DNA from: JBBATK01 sp044224515
GTDB lineage: Bacteria; Bacteroidota; Ignavibacteria; Kapaibacteriales; NICIL-2
DNA length: 64,000 nt
Direction of reading: 5' to 3'
NCBI GenBank assembly: GCA_044224515.1
Contig: JBGAKH010000009.1
Span: 148,590 to 212,589, forward strand
The position numbers and the translations under genes were made by a program. Below are positions 28,141-37,260 of this stretch, piece after piece. The notes under the pieces are model-generated. The model saw only the letters and a list, made by a program, of their open reading frames with translations. It searched no databases and was not told the origin of the DNA. The number at the start of each line of letters is the position of its first letter. The first letter of the stretch is position 1.

Positions 28141-28665
28141 CTACTTCCCTGCGTCGGGTTCTCCGAGGGCTGTTCGTAACATGTTGGCCATTTCATCGTC
28201 GAGAATGCCGTTCGAGTGCCAGAAGTGAACCTCTTTGGTAATGAAGTCTTCCTTGCCGCTGATTTCAACGGTGAGTACGACTTGCACCGTTTTGTCCGGC
28301 ATGTCGCGCACTGCGAAGTTGTATTGAGCACGACCGGAGACCCATACACCACCGCGAATCATTGGAACCTTTCCCCAACGCATCAAGACTTCGCGTGTGG
28401 AGTCTTCACCGGAGATCAAAACGCAAGCTTCCGAGCGAATGTTGCCCTTGTAACTGTCGTTCGAATCCACGGACTGTTTTTGGCTTTCCACGGCACAGCC
28501 TTTTTGGCCTACCACTTTTTTCACAGCCTTCCAAACGGTTGGAAAAGGCTTGTGAAAGACCATTGTGGTGACATGTAATGAGTCCGGCGTATAGTCAAAC
28601 TGTGCGAAACCAGGGGTAGCGGTAAGGAGAAAAAGGACCGCGGCAAGGCCGAGTAACGATTTCAT
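28141..28665 (-). CDS. Small exported protein of unknown function
   Basis: 174 residues from the ATG at 28665, which gives a standard signal peptide (MKSLLGLAAVLFLLTATPGF, then AQ); a longer start at 28689 is possible. The mature part has a mixed alpha/beta pattern ('FPTVWKAVKKVVGQKGCAVE', then a beta-rich middle and a helical end DDEMANMLRTALGE). This is reminiscent of periplasmic or lipoprotein-like domains that bind small ligands, but I do not recognise a family. It diverges from mtaB across about 135 bases and has its own terminator at 27994-28036. Confidence 0.65.
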   Translation of the reverse strand: MKSLLGLAAVLFLLTATPGFAQFDYTPDSLHVTTMVFHKPFPTVWKAVKKVVGQKGCAVESQKQSVDSNDSYKGNIRSEACVLISGEDSTREVLMRWGKVPMIRGGVWVSGRAQYNFAVRDMPDKTVQVVLTVEISGKEDFITKEVHFWHSNGILDDEMANMLRTALGEPDAGK

Positions 28666-28800
28666 GATAGGGCGAAGTAGGTGAAACACGTGAGATTTGA
28701 CGTTGGAAAATTAGTAAAAGTAGACAAACCCTGAGCTATAGTGTTAAAAGCCGCCTTGGATGCTGTCTTCCGGGTGGCTCCGGGCGCGTATTTTTGTACA

Positions 28801-30213
28801 ATGAGAGTTTCTTTACATACACTTGGATGCAAACAAAACGCTGCCGAGACATCGCATCTTCGACTTCGATTTGAAGAGTTGGGATACACGGTGGTCGACT
28901 TGTATGAAGAGACCGATGTACTTGTCCTGAACACTTGCACAGTGACAGAGAATGCGGACGTTGAGTGTCGCAAGATTATACGACGTGCCCTGCGCCGTTC
29001 ACCGAATGCCAAAGTAGCCGTTACGGGATGCTATGCCCAGCTACAGCCTGAAGAATTAGCCTCTGTCGAAGGCGTACGTCTCGTAGTCGGAGCCAAAGAA
29101 AAGTTTCGTCTACCGGAGTTAAGCGATGAGTTAGTGCGTTCCGGAAACGATGGACAAGCAACCAAGATCTTGGTTGAAGATCTTGCCGACATTGAGTTTG
29201 TGGAAGCGATGGTGTCGGACAACGATGTACATACCAGAGCTTTTTTAAAGATTCAAGACGGTTGCGATTATAGCTGCACTTTTTGCACCATACCACAAGC
29301 CAGAGGACAAAGCAGATCAATGGAGCTTGAGCAGGTGCGATCTCGCGTACTGAGTTTGGAAGAGCAGGGCTTCAAAGAAATCGTGCTTACCGGAATTAAC
29401 CTGGGTGAGTATCTGTCATCGGACGGAGCAGAGCTTTACGACGTGCTCTCTATGATTGACGCCTTAAATCCGGCCTTGCGGGTACGGGTCACGTCGATAG
29501 AAGCCAACAAACTGAAGCCCTCAATAATCCAACTTGTCGCGAACTCGTCTGTTCTTTGTCCGCACTTCCATATTCCGCTGCAAAGTGGTAGCGACGTAAT
29601 CCTAGCTAAGATGAAGCGGCGTTACAATACAAGCATGTATTCCGATGTGTTGTCTCAGATAAGACAGCGTATGCCGCATGCAGCCATTGGTGCTGATATC
29701 ATTTGTGGTTTTCCGGGTGAGACGGAGGAACTGTTTGAGCAAAGTTTGAACTACATAGAACAGAGTAGCATCAATTACCTGCACGTGTTTAGTTATAGTG
29801 AGCGTGCAAATACACCTGCTGCAACGATGGATGAGACAGTGCCAATGAACATCCGTCGACAACGCACGCGCCGTTTGCGCTTGTTGGCCGAGCAAAAGAA
29901 GCGAGCTTTTTATGCTTCGCAACGCGGACGTCGTAGCTGGGTCGTGTCTGAAGGATTCGATGCACAGAGTGGTATGTCCAACGGTTGGACAAATAACTAT
30001 GTGCGTGTTCAATATGCCGTGGACGCTGCCACCATAGCGGATGCAGCTTGGGTTGAGTTGGGGGAAGTACGCGGTGAGTTTGTTCAAGCTCGGCTCGACG
30101 ATGCGGCTGCGTCCCGAATCGAAGCCTCATTCGCAAAAACGCCTGCCTACATCCCACTCGTTGTTTTTTCGTCGTCACAACACACTGAGTCATGCACGGT
30201 CGAGTCATACTAA
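28801..30213 (+). CDS. mtaB: tRNA (N6-L-threonylcarbamoyladenosine(37)-C2)-methylthiotransferase
   Basis: 470-residue radical-SAM methylthiotransferase that converts t6A37 to ms2t6A37 in tRNAs reading ANN codons. The ATG at 28801 is chosen because the conserved N-terminus begins there (MRVSLHTLGCKQN). The UPF0004 domain has the three cluster cysteines C10, C46 (NTCTVTENAD) and C77 (VTGCYAQ). The radical-SAM cluster is C155-x3-C159-x2-C162 in GCDYSCTFCTIPQARG. LKIQDGCDYSC and GFPGETEELF are typical. The start 'TLGCKQNAAE' favours MtaB over MiaB or RimO. A C-terminal TRAM-like region is present. The next gene overlaps its 3' end by 22 bases, so it heads an operon with a lipoprotein gene and truA. 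Confidence 0.92.
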   Translation: MRVSLHTLGCKQNAAETSHLRLRFEELGYTVVDLYEETDVLVLNTCTVTENADVECRKIIRRALRRSPNAKVAVTGCYAQLQPEELASVEGVRLVVGAKEKFRLPELSDELVRSGNDGQATKILVEDLADIEFVEAMVSDNDVHTRAFLKIQDGCDYSCTFCTIPQARGQSRSMELEQVRSRVLSLEEQGFKEIVLTGINLGEYLSSDGAELYDVLSMIDALNPALRVRVTSIEANKLKPSIIQLVANSSVLCPHFHIPLQSGSDVILAKMKRRYNTSMYSDVLSQIRQRMPHAAIGADIICGFPGETEELFEQSLNYIEQSSINYLHVFSYSERANTPAATMDETVPMNIRRQRTRRLRLLAEQKKRAFYASQRGRRSWVVSEGFDAQSGMSNGWTNNYVRVQYAVDAATIADAAWVELGEVRGEFVQARLDDAAASRIEASFAKTPAYIPLVVFSSSQHTESCTVESY

Positions 30214-30821
30214 ATCTACTTTTCTGCACCTGTGCTTTGGTGTGGGTCTCGTGCTCGATGCCCCGGCTGCAACAACGTGCACCCTATGTCTTGAAAGAAC
30301 GAGTGAGTCTAGGCTTTCAAAAAGTCATGATTTACGAACTGAGCGACTCATTGCTAGCATTTTCCAGACACCGTTATATCCCGTATTACCGCTATGAATT
30401 GCAGGATGAAAGAGGTACTGTACTCCAACAGTATGTAGGCGCACAGCAGGAGTTTTTGTCACGCGTGGCAGGTGCGCTACGACCGGACCAAAAGTTGCTC
30501 ATTCAATCCGTACTGCTGAAATCCAAGCAGCTTGATTCGACTACTTTGTTAACAACGTGGACCTATCCCAACTATGAGGGAGAGGTCTCAGATCTAGGAG
30601 AAAACGGCAACGCTATCCGCACGCGATACTGGAGTATCGACAGTGTTGGTTCAGAAAAGCCCGTTGAGCTGTTTGCAACACGTGCATTGTCAGTTCCGGC
30701 CGATAGTTTGGCACCAATTAAGCGTAGTCCGGAGGAACTCAAAAAACTGCGCTCGGAAGCAGAGGAGTACGTGTATTACGAATTCAAGAGTTTTGTTTTA
30801 AGTCGCTTTCGTGTCCGGTGA
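30192..30821 (+). CDS. Predicted lipoprotein of unknown function
   Basis: 209 residues. The N-terminus (MHGRVILNLLFCTCALVWVS followed by Cys21) is a lipoprotein signal with a plausible though non-canonical lipobox WVSC. The mature part is mixed alpha/beta with no family I recognise: FQKVMIYELSDSLLAF, LLTTWTYPNYEGEVSDLG, and a charged helical C-terminus. It overlaps mtaB by 22 bases and truA by four (GTGA), so it is co-translated with two tRNA-modifying enzymes. A functional link to tRNA modification is not implied, since a lipoprotein acts in the envelope. Confidence 0.65.
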   Translation: MHGRVILNLLFCTCALVWVSCSMPRLQQRAPYVLKERVSLGFQKVMIYELSDSLLAFSRHRYIPYYRYELQDERGTVLQQYVGAQQEFLSRVAGALRPDQKLLIQSVLLKSKQLDSTTLLTTWTYPNYEGEVSDLGENGNAIRTRYWSIDSVGSEKPVELFATRALSVPADSLAPIKRSPEELKKLRSEAEEYVYYEFKSFVLSRFRVR

Positions 30822-31588
30822 AAACAGTCGTACTCCGCATAGCCTTTGATGGCACCAACTACAGTGGTATGCAGAATCAAAAATCTGCGCCCAGTGTGCA
30901 AGAAGAGGTAGAGAAAGCTGTTGAAGAGGCGGTGGGTTATCACTGTCATGTCATTGCAGCCGGTAGAACGGACGCCGGTGTCCATGCCCGCGGGATGGTT
31001 GCTCATGCACGAGTACGCGATGATTGGTCAATACCCGAAGATAAGATTTGCAAGGCATTAAACTCACGCTTGCCGCGCGACATTCGGGTTAATGGCGCAC
31101 AGCTTCGCGCTGATGATTTGTTTCATGCCCGTTTTGATGCGATTGCGCGCGAATACAGTTACACGCTATCTCGTAGGGAGGATCCTCTCGCACGTTTGAC
31201 GACGTGGCAGACCCGCTATCGCTTCGATGAAAAGCTTTTGCACAGCGCCTCTGCGGTGTTTCTCGGTGTGCACAACTTTACAAGTTTTTCAAAATTGAAT
31301 GAAGACGTAAAATCATACATTTGCACTGTCGACCTCTGCGAGTGGTCAGAGCTCGGAAGCGACAGCTTTCGCTTGAAAATTCGAGCTAATCGCTTCGTCT
31401 ACGGCATGGTTCGCTCCCTCGTCGGTGCTATGATGGATGCGGCACGTGGACGTCGCAGCATTGAAGATTTAGAAAGCTCACTCGCTGCTGTGGATCGCTC
31501 GCTCGCAAGTCCGATTGCTCCGGCTTGTGGGTTGGTTTTTGAGCAAGCATATTATCCTGACGAGTTGTCCCTCGTCTTTCACCCGTGA
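30818..31588 (+). CDS. truA: tRNA pseudouridine(38-40) synthase
   Basis: 256-residue cytoplasmic enzyme that isomerises uridines 38-40 in the tRNA anticodon arm. The GTG start at 30818 overlaps the previous stop (GTGA). The motif AAGRTDAGVHARGMVAH carries the catalytic Asp (D52), and FHARFDAIAREYSYTLSRR and NFTSFSKLNEDVKSY match TruA. RANRFVYGMVRSLVGAMMDA is the conserved C-terminal RNA-binding segment. Length is typical. With mtaB upstream, the operon modifies the anticodon loop at positions 37-40. Confidence 0.93.
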   Translation: MKTVVLRIAFDGTNYSGMQNQKSAPSVQEEVEKAVEEAVGYHCHVIAAGRTDAGVHARGMVAHARVRDDWSIPEDKICKALNSRLPRDIRVNGAQLRADDLFHARFDAIAREYSYTLSRREDPLARLTTWQTRYRFDEKLLHSASAVFLGVHNFTSFSKLNEDVKSYICTVDLCEWSELGSDSFRLKIRANRFVYGMVRSLVGAMMDAARGRRSIEDLESSLAAVDRSLASPIAPACGLVFEQAYYPDELSLVFHP

Positions 31589-31690
31589 TTTGTTAAACGA
31601 GCGCTTTGATTATCGTTCCGGAGGGCTGATTTGCAGAGCACTGCGGACAGGTTCTTCTTGCGATGTCGATGCGCGCACTCCATCGTAGTT

Positions 31691-32521
31691 ATGCACTCAA
31701 AAGATTTCGTCTTTAACCCGGTTCGGGCTTTACAAGCGACGGTTTTTCTAGCTCTTCCAATTTTTGCTCTGGTTATGTCGGCTTGCGGTGGATTAAACAT
31801 CTATCCCATATCCGAGGATGTGAAGCTTGGTCAAAACTTGGACCAGCAGATCAAGGCAGATACAAAAACCTATCCCATTTATAGTGAGCCCAGTGCTCGC
31901 AGCTACGTTCAGAATATCGTGAATCAGTTGAAGACCTCACCGAAAGTGAAGTACGCCGGTACTTTTCCCTACACGGTGACGCTTATAAATGATTCTAAAA
32001 CGCTGAATGCATTCTGCACACCGGGTGGGTACATATACGTGTACACCGGAATACTGAAGGCTTTGGATAATGAAGCATCACTTGCTGCCGTATTGGGACA
32101 TGAGATCGCCCATGCCGAGCGACGTCATTCAACGCAACGTATGACCAAAGCATTGGGAGCGCAACTGATGTTAGATTTGGCATTGGGAAAAAATCCCGAC
32201 AAAACAACGGAAGTCGCTGCCAATCTCTTTACCGGCTTGGCGCTGCTGAAGAACAGTCGTGATGACGAGTCGGAAGCAGACGAATACTCCTTCAGCTACA
32301 TGCAGTCGAGTCGCTGGTTTCCCGGTGCACTCGCATACTTTTTCGAAAAAGTGAAAGGTAACTCCGGGGGCGTGCTGGAACGTTGGACATCTACGCATCC
32401 TTTGCCGCAAGACAGAATAGACGCAAACAACGATCGAGTACGTAAGGCAAATCTTGCACCTCCAACAGAGGCAAATTTGCAGACCAGAAGTTATCAAGAA
32501 ATGAAGTCACGTCTTCCATAA
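31691..32521 (+). CDS. M48-family metalloprotease, lipoprotein
   Basis: 276 residues from ATG 31691. A lipobox MSAC is followed by GG (Cys32), which places it in the periplasm, probably on the outer membrane. The zinc site is H137-E-x-x-H141 in GHEIAHAERRHSTQ. The third ligand Glu is expected in 'DDESEADEYSFSYM', a standard M48 arrangement. NDSKTLNAFCTPGGYIYVYTG is the conserved strand before the active site. Relatives such as BepA, LoiP and YcaL degrade or help assemble outer-membrane proteins; this one lacks TPR repeats and so is closer to the LoiP/YggG type. It lies 100 bases after truA; co-transcription is possible. Confidence 0.88.
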   Translation: MHSKDFVFNPVRALQATVFLALPIFALVMSACGGLNIYPISEDVKLGQNLDQQIKADTKTYPIYSEPSARSYVQNIVNQLKTSPKVKYAGTFPYTVTLINDSKTLNAFCTPGGYIYVYTGILKALDNEASLAAVLGHEIAHAERRHSTQRMTKALGAQLMLDLALGKNPDKTTEVAANLFTGLALLKNSRDDESEADEYSFSYMQSSRWFPGALAYFFEKVKGNSGGVLERWTSTHPLPQDRIDANNDRVRKANLAPPTEANLQTRSYQEMKSRLP

Positions 32522-32597
32522 CAGCGAAGTATTCTTCTCATTCGCAGGTCTGTGCGATTAAGCGGATCTTTTCTGAACCTAACAACGAACCGAGGTC

Positions 32598-33398
32598 ATG
32601 AGTATCAGAGAAAAACTGTATCAGATACAGCAGCTCAACAATACTATGCTATGTGTAGGGCTGGATGCCACAGTGGAGAAGCTTCCGCATGGATTTGGGA
32701 ATAGTCTGGATGAGTTGTTGCGATTCAATATGGAAATCATTGAAGCCACGAAGGACTATTGCTGCGCATTCAAAATCAATTTCGGTTTCTACGAACGATA
32801 TGGTTCCGCAGGCTACCGTATACTAGAAAAGACTCGAGAGGCAATTCCATCCAATCACATTAGCATAGCTGATGCAAAACGTGGCGATATAGGAAACACT
32901 GCCGATAGTTACGCGGTATCGATACTTGAAACAATGAACTTTGATTCGGTCACCGTGAATCCCTACATGGGAAAAGACACGGTCGATGCCTTTCTGCGCT
33001 ACGATAACAAGCTGGTGTTTATACTCGCTCTAACATCAAATCCGGGTTCAGCGGATTTCCAGTATCTGACGATAGGTTCGAAGCCGCTTTACCGACACGT
33101 TATGGATACTGCCTTGGCATGGCCGTCGCATGCAGAGTGCGCTTTTGTCGTCGGAGCCACGCACGTAGAAGAACTTGCAGAGCTTCGGGCGAGCTATGCC
33201 GATGTGTGCTTTTTGATACCCGGTGTCGGTTCTCAAGGCGCAGATGCTCGCTCGATACACAGGGCGAACGCAGGCGGACCTGCAATCGTCAATTCATCTC
33301 GCGCAATACTGTATGCTTCATCTGCCGATGACTATGCCGAGGCCGCCGCTCGTATCGCTCGCGAAAGTGCAGCCCAGCTGTGTGTTAGATCTTCGTAG
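32598..33398 (+). CDS. pyrF: Orotidine 5'-phosphate decarboxylase (type 2)
   Basis: 266-residue enzyme that decarboxylates OMP to UMP, the last step of pyrimidine synthesis. The TIM-barrel landmarks of the group-2 (longer) subfamily are present: LCVGLDATVEKLP, FKINFGFYERYG, the catalytic ISIADAKRGDIGNTA (K94, D97) and VTVNPYMGKDTVDAFL. A late segment with VGATHVEELAELRA and IPGVGSQG binds phosphate. Length agrees with the subfamily. No other pyr gene lies nearby. Confidence 0.92.
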   Translation: MSIREKLYQIQQLNNTMLCVGLDATVEKLPHGFGNSLDELLRFNMEIIEATKDYCCAFKINFGFYERYGSAGYRILEKTREAIPSNHISIADAKRGDIGNTADSYAVSILETMNFDSVTVNPYMGKDTVDAFLRYDNKLVFILALTSNPGSADFQYLTIGSKPLYRHVMDTALAWPSHAECAFVVGATHVEELAELRASYADVCFLIPGVGSQGADARSIHRANAGGPAIVNSSRAILYASSADDYAEAAARIARESAAQLCVRSS

Positions 33399-33571
33399 AA
33401 ACTCAATCATCACAATTCAGGTAGAAAATTGATTCGCGTCGCGTAGGTCAATGCCCCGGCGTCAGTGCACTAAAAGTTCCACACTCAGACAATTCACTCC
33501 GCTCAACTGCTAGGTGTACGTATCAGAGATACACGTAGTGGTATTTGTTGTATTCTACTAGCGGAGAACAG

Positions 33572-34576
33572 ATGACGCAGTATTCAGGAAGCAGTGAGCG
33601 CCAGCTCCAAATAGCGGTTCGTCGATATTTAAATGACCCCTCGAAAGTTTTACGGACGCTGGATGGAACACGTTTGCAGGTTTTGGCACCCGGACGTATC
33701 AATGTTCACGAGGGACCGGACTTTTTAGACATGGTCGTTTTTCACGGCTCGGACGTTCGTGTCGGTTGTGCGGAGTTTCATCGTCGTAGTAGTGATTGGC
33801 ATCATCATCACCATCAAGACGACATCTTGTATCGTGAGTTAGTGCTGCATATAGTGTGTGAGCTTGATTGTGAAGAAGTCGCCCCGCATCCGACTTTGTT
33901 GATTGACCCCTCAGAACTGCTTCCTTTCATTAGGGCTAAGGACGAACGACAGGGGGAGGCAAACCCTGAGGACATCCATACCTATTCGCTCTTGAGATTG
34001 TTACGAATGACATCGGAGCATCAGGAGCTACTGCGTCACCGTACACCCGTTCAAGCATGGCTTCGCTCGTGTGAGATGTTTCTCTTGAAGTATTCACGCA
34101 AGCGGAAGCGTCCGCAACAGAACACTTATCTCATGGTTGACATACTTCGTAACGCAGAACATGCGGCGCATACAAGGTTTATCCAAGCCATTGAAGCGCG
34201 AATACTAACAGATTGCGCAGCGGCTTTGAACCAACTGCTTCACATTCGCATAGCTGGAGAAGGGACTCAGTTGCGTGTCGAGATTGTCATGAATTGTCTA
34301 ATCCCCGCGGCACTAGCTATAGCCGAAGATGCCCTACGTGTGGATATATTTGAATGGTACTGGTCGGCTGAATCCGTGGGAGAATACAGCGTACTTCGGC
34401 GCTTGTTCGCCGACACGTCGCAACAATTTGTCTGGCAGCAACAGGGAATGTTAGAAGTGTTGAGAGAGAAGCATATAGATATTGCTGCCCATGAGCGAAC
34501 TGAGTCCTATGGTCTCTATCGACAGTTGGAAGTACTGATAGCTGCGTATGGCACGCAGTCCGGAGACGAGCTGTAG
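33572..34576 (+). CDS. DUF2851 family protein
   Basis: 334 residues from ATG 33572, with GGAG (33562-33565) six bases upstream; TTG 33545 is less likely. The N-terminal third matches DUF2851, a family common in Bacteroidota/Chlorobiota: LRTLDGTRLQVLAPGRINV, EGPDFLDMVVF, AEFHRRSSDWHHHHHQDD, LYRELVLHIVCE. The run of five histidines following SSDW, and the Glu/Asp residues around it, suggest a metal-binding or nuclease-like site, but no activity is established to my knowledge. The rest is helical. It is followed after 30 bases by a GT9 gene. Confidence 0.82.
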   Translation: MTQYSGSSERQLQIAVRRYLNDPSKVLRTLDGTRLQVLAPGRINVHEGPDFLDMVVFHGSDVRVGCAEFHRRSSDWHHHHHQDDILYRELVLHIVCELDCEEVAPHPTLLIDPSELLPFIRAKDERQGEANPEDIHTYSLLRLLRMTSEHQELLRHRTPVQAWLRSCEMFLLKYSRKRKRPQQNTYLMVDILRNAEHAAHTRFIQAIEARILTDCAAALNQLLHIRIAGEGTQLRVEIVMNCLIPAALAIAEDALRVDIFEWYWSAESVGEYSVLRRLFADTSQQFVWQQQGMLEVLREKHIDIAAHERTESYGLYRQLEVLIAAYGTQSGDEL

Positions 34577-34606
34577 TTCAGTTCATGCCTGTCTTAGTCT
34601 ACGTAG

Positions 34607-35710
34607 ATGTCCGAAGTATTTGATATGAACAGCATGAGTTTTCTGAAGAACATAGAATCATTCAACAAGCGCATATGGTATGGGCTCTTTCGATTGTTGT
34701 TTCGCGTGAAGCCATTCGAACTTCCGCTGGACTATTCGAACGTGCATAAAGTCTTGTTGTTCCGCTATGATCGCATGGGTGACATGGTGGTGAGCCAGGC
34801 TGCGATTCGTTATCTGCACTCAAAGGGTGTGGAGGTTCATGTTCTGTGTTCTGCGGCAAATGGTGCTGTGTTGGACGACAGCCTGCTTGTTCGACGTCGC
34901 ATTGTGTTGGGACAAAGCCTACGAGCTTTTGTGCGTACCATAAGGGATTTGCGACGAGAGGATTATGATGTCATCTTTTGTATGGTGTTTCATCGAAGCA
35001 CCAATGCCGGACTGCTTGCGAATCTGATTAGTCGCCGCGCGATTAAGGTTGGCAGACTCTATGCGTCGCGAAGAGAATTGTACGCGCGATTGTTCAATGT
35101 TCAATTGGACATCGCGAGTCCCCGCATGCGTATGCCCGAGCTTCTGCTGCACTTCTGTTCAGCCATGGAGGGAAAGAGTTTTCGATCGACGGATTTCGAC
35201 TATCGATTGGATATCTCGGAAGATCGTATCAAGCAGGCGAGATTGAAATTGAGTGAAGCCGGGCTGGATCATCCGGTAGTTATCAATATTTCAGCCGGAC
35301 ATCCACGGAGAAACTTTGATGCTCAAATCTGCGATCGAATTGTTGAAGCCCTCGACCGTATCGATGCGCAGGCCGAATGCGCAATTCTCTGTCTTGACCG
35401 CGATTGGGAAGAAGCTGAAGAATACTGTCGCGGAAGTGCCGGACGAGTTCGACTCTTACCATCACTGCGCCACATATTGGATTCAGCCGCGATTATTGGT
35501 TTATCAAGGTTGGTCATCACACCGGACACCGCAGTGGTTCATTTAGCCGATAGTCAGAGTATTCCGACGATTGCCGTGTATATCGACCCATCGGAGTATT
35601 GGTTCCTGACAAAATCGCGTGGTGCAACCTTGACTTGCTCCAATCCCGATGACATTTCTTCGTTCAGCAATGACGAACTAGCTTCCGCACTGCGCGAAGT
35701 GTTAAGCTAG
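34607..35710 (+). CDS. Glycosyltransferase family 9 (heptosyltransferase-like)
   Basis: 367 residues. GT9 enzymes such as WaaC/WaaF transfer ADP-heptose to the LPS inner core at the cytoplasmic membrane face. The N-terminal motif LLFRYDRMGDMVVSQAAIRY is the conserved substrate/acceptor loop. The C-terminal ITPDTAVVHLADSQSIPTIA is the family's nucleotide-sugar motif. A middle part with PVVINISAGHPRRNFDAQ carries the second Rossmann domain. The sugar actually transferred cannot be read from sequence. With the O-antigen ligase-like gene 1.5 kb downstream it points to a small LPS/envelope glycan group. Confidence 0.85.
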   Translation: MSEVFDMNSMSFLKNIESFNKRIWYGLFRLLFRVKPFELPLDYSNVHKVLLFRYDRMGDMVVSQAAIRYLHSKGVEVHVLCSAANGAVLDDSLLVRRRIVLGQSLRAFVRTIRDLRREDYDVIFCMVFHRSTNAGLLANLISRRAIKVGRLYASRRELYARLFNVQLDIASPRMRMPELLLHFCSAMEGKSFRSTDFDYRLDISEDRIKQARLKLSEAGLDHPVVINISAGHPRRNFDAQICDRIVEALDRIDAQAECAILCLDRDWEEAEEYCRGSAGRVRLLPSLRHILDSAAIIGLSRLVITPDTAVVHLADSQSIPTIAVYIDPSEYWFLTKSRGATLTCSNPDDISSFSNDELASALREVLS

Positions 35711-36225
35711 GCAGATGGTTTTCATGGTGTCCGGCGTTTCACACGGAAGCTGAACCCTCGATGTCAGATAACGAGAAATCGCATAGAAAATCGGAGGGTA
35801 GCTCGTGTTCTCCGGGCTTGAAACCTTTCGGAATTAGCTCCCAAGGTAGTCCTAGGTCTAAACCGCGTTCAGAGCTTTTCCCTAACACAACAAAAACGAT
35901 CGTCCACACACCCTACACACGCACTACTCCGGCCCTACGCCGGCCCTACGCCCGCCCTACGCCGGTCCTACGCCGGCCCTACGCCCGCCCTAAGTCGGTC
36001 CTACGTCGGCCCTACGCTAACGCTACGTTGACCCTAGGTTGACCTACTCCTGCCTAACGCTCAGAAAAGAGTCACAAAGTGCTTGCCTGTCTCGGCTCTG
36101 CTGAACACGAAAAGCTGCTCCAAAAGCTCTCATTTACACTCGAAAAAGCCCTTTTATGGCTATCTTTGTATTCGTCGTTGAGCAGGTGCTCGACGTCTAT
36201 CCTCTCTACACCGACTCGAAAGCAC
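35711..36225. other. Non-coding stretch holding an 11-bp tandem array
   Basis: About 515 bases between the GT9 gene and tdh. A 93-codon frame (35761-36042) runs through it, but half of that is translated tandem repeat (LRRPYARP blocks forced by the 11-base unit) and the rest has no recognisable features, so I do not call it a gene. The repeat is listed separately. Confidence 0.55.
35919..36061. repeat. Degenerate 11-bp tandem repeat array
   Basis: About 12-13 head-to-tail units of consensus CGGCCCTACGC. Clear units start at 35930, 35941, 35952, 35963, 35974, 35985, 35996 and 36007. From 36018 to 36061 the 11-base phase continues but units degrade (e.g. TGACCCTAGGT). The period never slips, which puts every CCTACG on the same face of B-DNA. 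It lies about 165 bases before the tdh start. Function unknown. Confidence 0.85.
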
Positions 36226-37260
36226 ATGGCTACGACATATACCCTCATCAGCGGCGCAAACGGCGAAATTGGTCACTCCCTTGTTGAGCGTTTGCACGCC
36301 GAAGGACATTTGATCATAGCTGTTGATTTGTCTGACATGAGTGCGCATGCCAAAGCCCTCTGTGCACACGTGTACCACGGTGCCTTAGGCGACATAACCA
36401 ATCCGGATCTCTACCGAGAGCTTGCACAATATGACATTGACTGCATCTATCATTTGGCTGCGCTGTTAAGCACCAGCGCCGAGAAGAATCCGGGTCTAGC
36501 GCAAAAAGTAAACGTTGGTGGCACTATTCAACTTCTGGATTTTGCACGTGAGCAGGGGAAGAAACGGGGCAAAGCAGTTATGTTCATGTTTCCCAGCACC
36601 ATCGCCGTGTATGGCTTCGCGAAGCTTGAAGAAAAAGTAGCGGCAGGGGCTGTAACAGAGAATGTTGGACTTCAGCCTAGAACCATCTACGGTATCAATA
36701 AACTCTATTGCGAGCAGCTCGGATTCTATTATGACGAGTTGTTTATGCGTCTTGCACCAACCCGGGAAAACAAGTGGGTCGATTTTCGCGGCGTGCGCTT
36801 CCCCGGATTGATTTCGGCATTTACCGTTCCTACCGGGGGAACGAGCGACTACGCTCCTGAAATGCTACACTATGCGGCACAGTCAAAGTCGTATCGCTGT
36901 TTTGTACGACCGGATGCACGTATACCCTTCATGGCGATGCCTGATGGCGTGCAAGCGATGGTTCAATTGAGTAAGGCAGACAAAGCAGGGCTGACAAAGC
37001 ACATCTATAACATTGGAGCTTTTGCCCCGACCGCAGAAGAAATTCGAGCTAAGGTCAGCGAGTTGTTTCCATCTGCCGACATCAGCTTTGAGCCGGATCT
37101 CAACCGTCAATCCGTTGTGGATTCCTGGTGTGCGGATGTTGACGACAGCGCCGCCCGAAATGATTGGAACTGGAAAGCCGAGTACGATTTTGAGCGATGT
37201 TTTCATGAGTATTTGGCCCCCAATATTCGACGGTACTACGCCGACAAAACCTCAGCATGA
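36226..37260 (+). CDS. SDR-type L-threonine 3-dehydrogenase
   Basis: 344 residues from ATG 36226; an upstream in-frame start at 36079 would add a 49-residue extension not seen in the family. It is an extended short-chain dehydrogenase with the NAD-binding ISGANGEIG near the N-terminus and the catalytic YGINK (Y-x3-K). The stretch GVRFPGLISAFTVPTGGTSD, then YAPEM and RIPFMAMPDGVQAM, is characteristic of the bacterial epimerase-like threonine dehydrogenases that oxidise L-threonine to 2-amino-3-ketobutyrate. A UDP-sugar epimerase is the main alternative but lacks this signature. Its stop overlaps the next start (ATGA), so it is translationally coupled to an O-antigen ligase-like gene. Confidence 0.85.
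   Translation: MATTYTLISGANGEIGHSLVERLHAEGHLIIAVDLSDMSAHAKALCAHVYHGALGDITNPDLYRELAQYDIDCIYHLAALLSTSAEKNPGLAQKVNVGGTIQLLDFAREQGKKRGKAVMFMFPSTIAVYGFAKLEEKVAAGAVTENVGLQPRTIYGINKLYCEQLGFYYDELFMRLAPTRENKWVDFRGVRFPGLISAFTVPTGGTSDYAPEMLHYAAQSKSYRCFVRPDARIPFMAMPDGVQAMVQLSKADKAGLTKHIYNIGAFAPTAEEIRAKVSELFPSADISFEPDLNRQSVVDSWCADVDDSAARNDWNWKAEYDFERCFHEYLAPNIRRYYADKTSA

Noticed and set aside
33775..33830. Poly-His run in the DUF2851 protein as a cloning His-tag artefact
   Set aside because: Only five His in a conserved SSDWHHHHHQDD context that matches the family motif, with mixed codons and internal position.
35761..36042. 93-codon open frame through the 11-bp array
   Set aside because: The C-terminal half is simply the translated 11-base repeat and the N-terminal half has no recognisable feature or convincing ribosome binding site.
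35919..36061. CRISPR-like array
   Set aside because: Units are 11 bp, contiguous and without spacers; no cas genes are nearby.
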